Positions 63,733-64,000 of a stretch of DNA of 64,000 nt are shown piece after piece. The stretch covers positions 45,614 to 109,613 of the forward strand of contig JAWKNK010000013.1 of NCBI GenBank assembly GCA_041391745.1. The letters run 5' to 3'. Made by a program: the position numbers and the translations under genes. Below the pieces are notes generated by a model. The model was not told where the DNA came from. It was given only the letters and a program-made list of their open reading frames with translations, and made no database searches. Every line of letters begins with the position of its first letter. The stretch's first letter is position 1. The stretch is from JAIXWP01 sp041391745 (GTDB lineage Bacteria; Bacteroidota; Bacteroidia; Flavobacteriales_D; Sanyastnellaceae).

Positions 63733-63741
63733 GTTCTTTGA
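63733..63741 (+). promoter_or_regulatory. boxA-like antitermination element before 16S
   Basis: GTTCTTTGA, similar to the boxA core (TGCTCTTTA), about 54 bp before the 16S 5' end. A second copy is at 63302-63310, just after P1. NusB/NusE binding is inferred from position. Confidence 0.5.
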
Positions 63742-63794
63742 AATAATGCAGCAGTAAAACAGGAAAAAGGTTAAGCCAAGAGATTAAACTTTTT

Positions 63795-64000
<206 letters not shown>

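Larger units (their letters stand above)
63184..63794 (+). promoter_or_regulatory. rRNA leader region: stacked promoters, no gene
   Basis: This 611-bp stretch has no open reading frame worth calling. It holds five -7 elements at about 100-bp spacing, four of which sit in near-identical A-tract repeats, plus two boxA-like GTTCTTTGA sites (63302-63310 and 63733-63741). All face the 16S gene that starts at about 63795. Confidence 0.85.

Overview
The window is chromosomal DNA from a member of the phylum Bacteroidota, most likely a flavobacterium-like lineage; I would not name a genus. The evidence is: (1) promoters of the Bacteroidota type (TTG, 19 bp, TAnnTTTG) in front of rpsT, a tRNA-Glu, a gliding/type IX secretion operon and the rRNA operon; (2) type IX secretion system (T9SS) sorting domains of both type A (YPNPTSG) and type B (gliding C-terminal domain); (3) a SprB-like / SprF / PorE-like operon; (4) the 5' end of a 16S rRNA gene at the right edge. 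I found no transposase, integrase, prophage or CRISPR array. This is core chromosome, not an island.

Layout. 1-5.0 kb: an M1 aminopeptidase running off the left edge, a conserved helical-repeat protein, and a secreted carboxypeptidase-regulatory-domain protein. 5.2-9.1 kb: a nif3-like/zinc-ribbon-like operon divergent from lpxK, all read through many frameshifts. 9.1-15.5 kb: gatB, a TlpA-like lipoprotein, a second M1 peptidase and lpxH. 15.5-19.0 kb: polysaccharide deacetylase, wecB, radC and rpsT on the minus strand. 19.1-22.6 kb: a SiaABC-type partner-switching module (SpoIIE phosphatase, SiaC-like protein, and a SiaB-like kinase with two kinase-like domains in one chain). 23-30.6 kb: envelope proteins, GNAT, tRNA-Glu, proS, a repeat-rich lipoprotein and a FadL-like porin. 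30.6-39.9 kb: a T9SS operon (small secreted protein, giant adhesin with about 17 SprB repeats, SprF, PorE-like). 40-45 kb: rlmB, a RmuC-GWxTD composite reading frame, and a BamA/TamA-like protein. 45-50.5 kb: OsmC, lipA, gap, upp, a HAD hydrolase and a DUF3467 protein. 50.5-55.9 kb: a dihydroorotase homolog without its HxH motif, a BatA-type membrane protein, a LolD-like ATPase and sucC. 56-63.2 kb: methyltransferases, MscS, CPBP, SUI1, DUF47, SDR and an amidohydrolase. 63.2-64.0 kb: five stacked promoters and the start of 16S rRNA.

Functional themes are envelope biogenesis (LpxK, LpxH, LolD-like, Omp85, FadL-like), type IX secretion and gliding, central metabolism (SucC, GAPDH, LipA) and translation (GatB, ProS, RpsT, tRNA-Glu, RlmB, SUI1, rRNA).

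Quality caveat. Frameshifts cluster at 5.2-8.3, 9.87, 35.62, 52.9-54.0, 55.25 and 57.9-58.05 kb. They mostly hit essential or highly conserved genes and often fall in homopolymers, while about 40 other genes are intact. I read them as uncorrected base-calling indels and give full-length composite coordinates. The two most striking observations are the array of A-tract promoters before the rRNA operon and the SiaABC module with its tandem SiaB domains.
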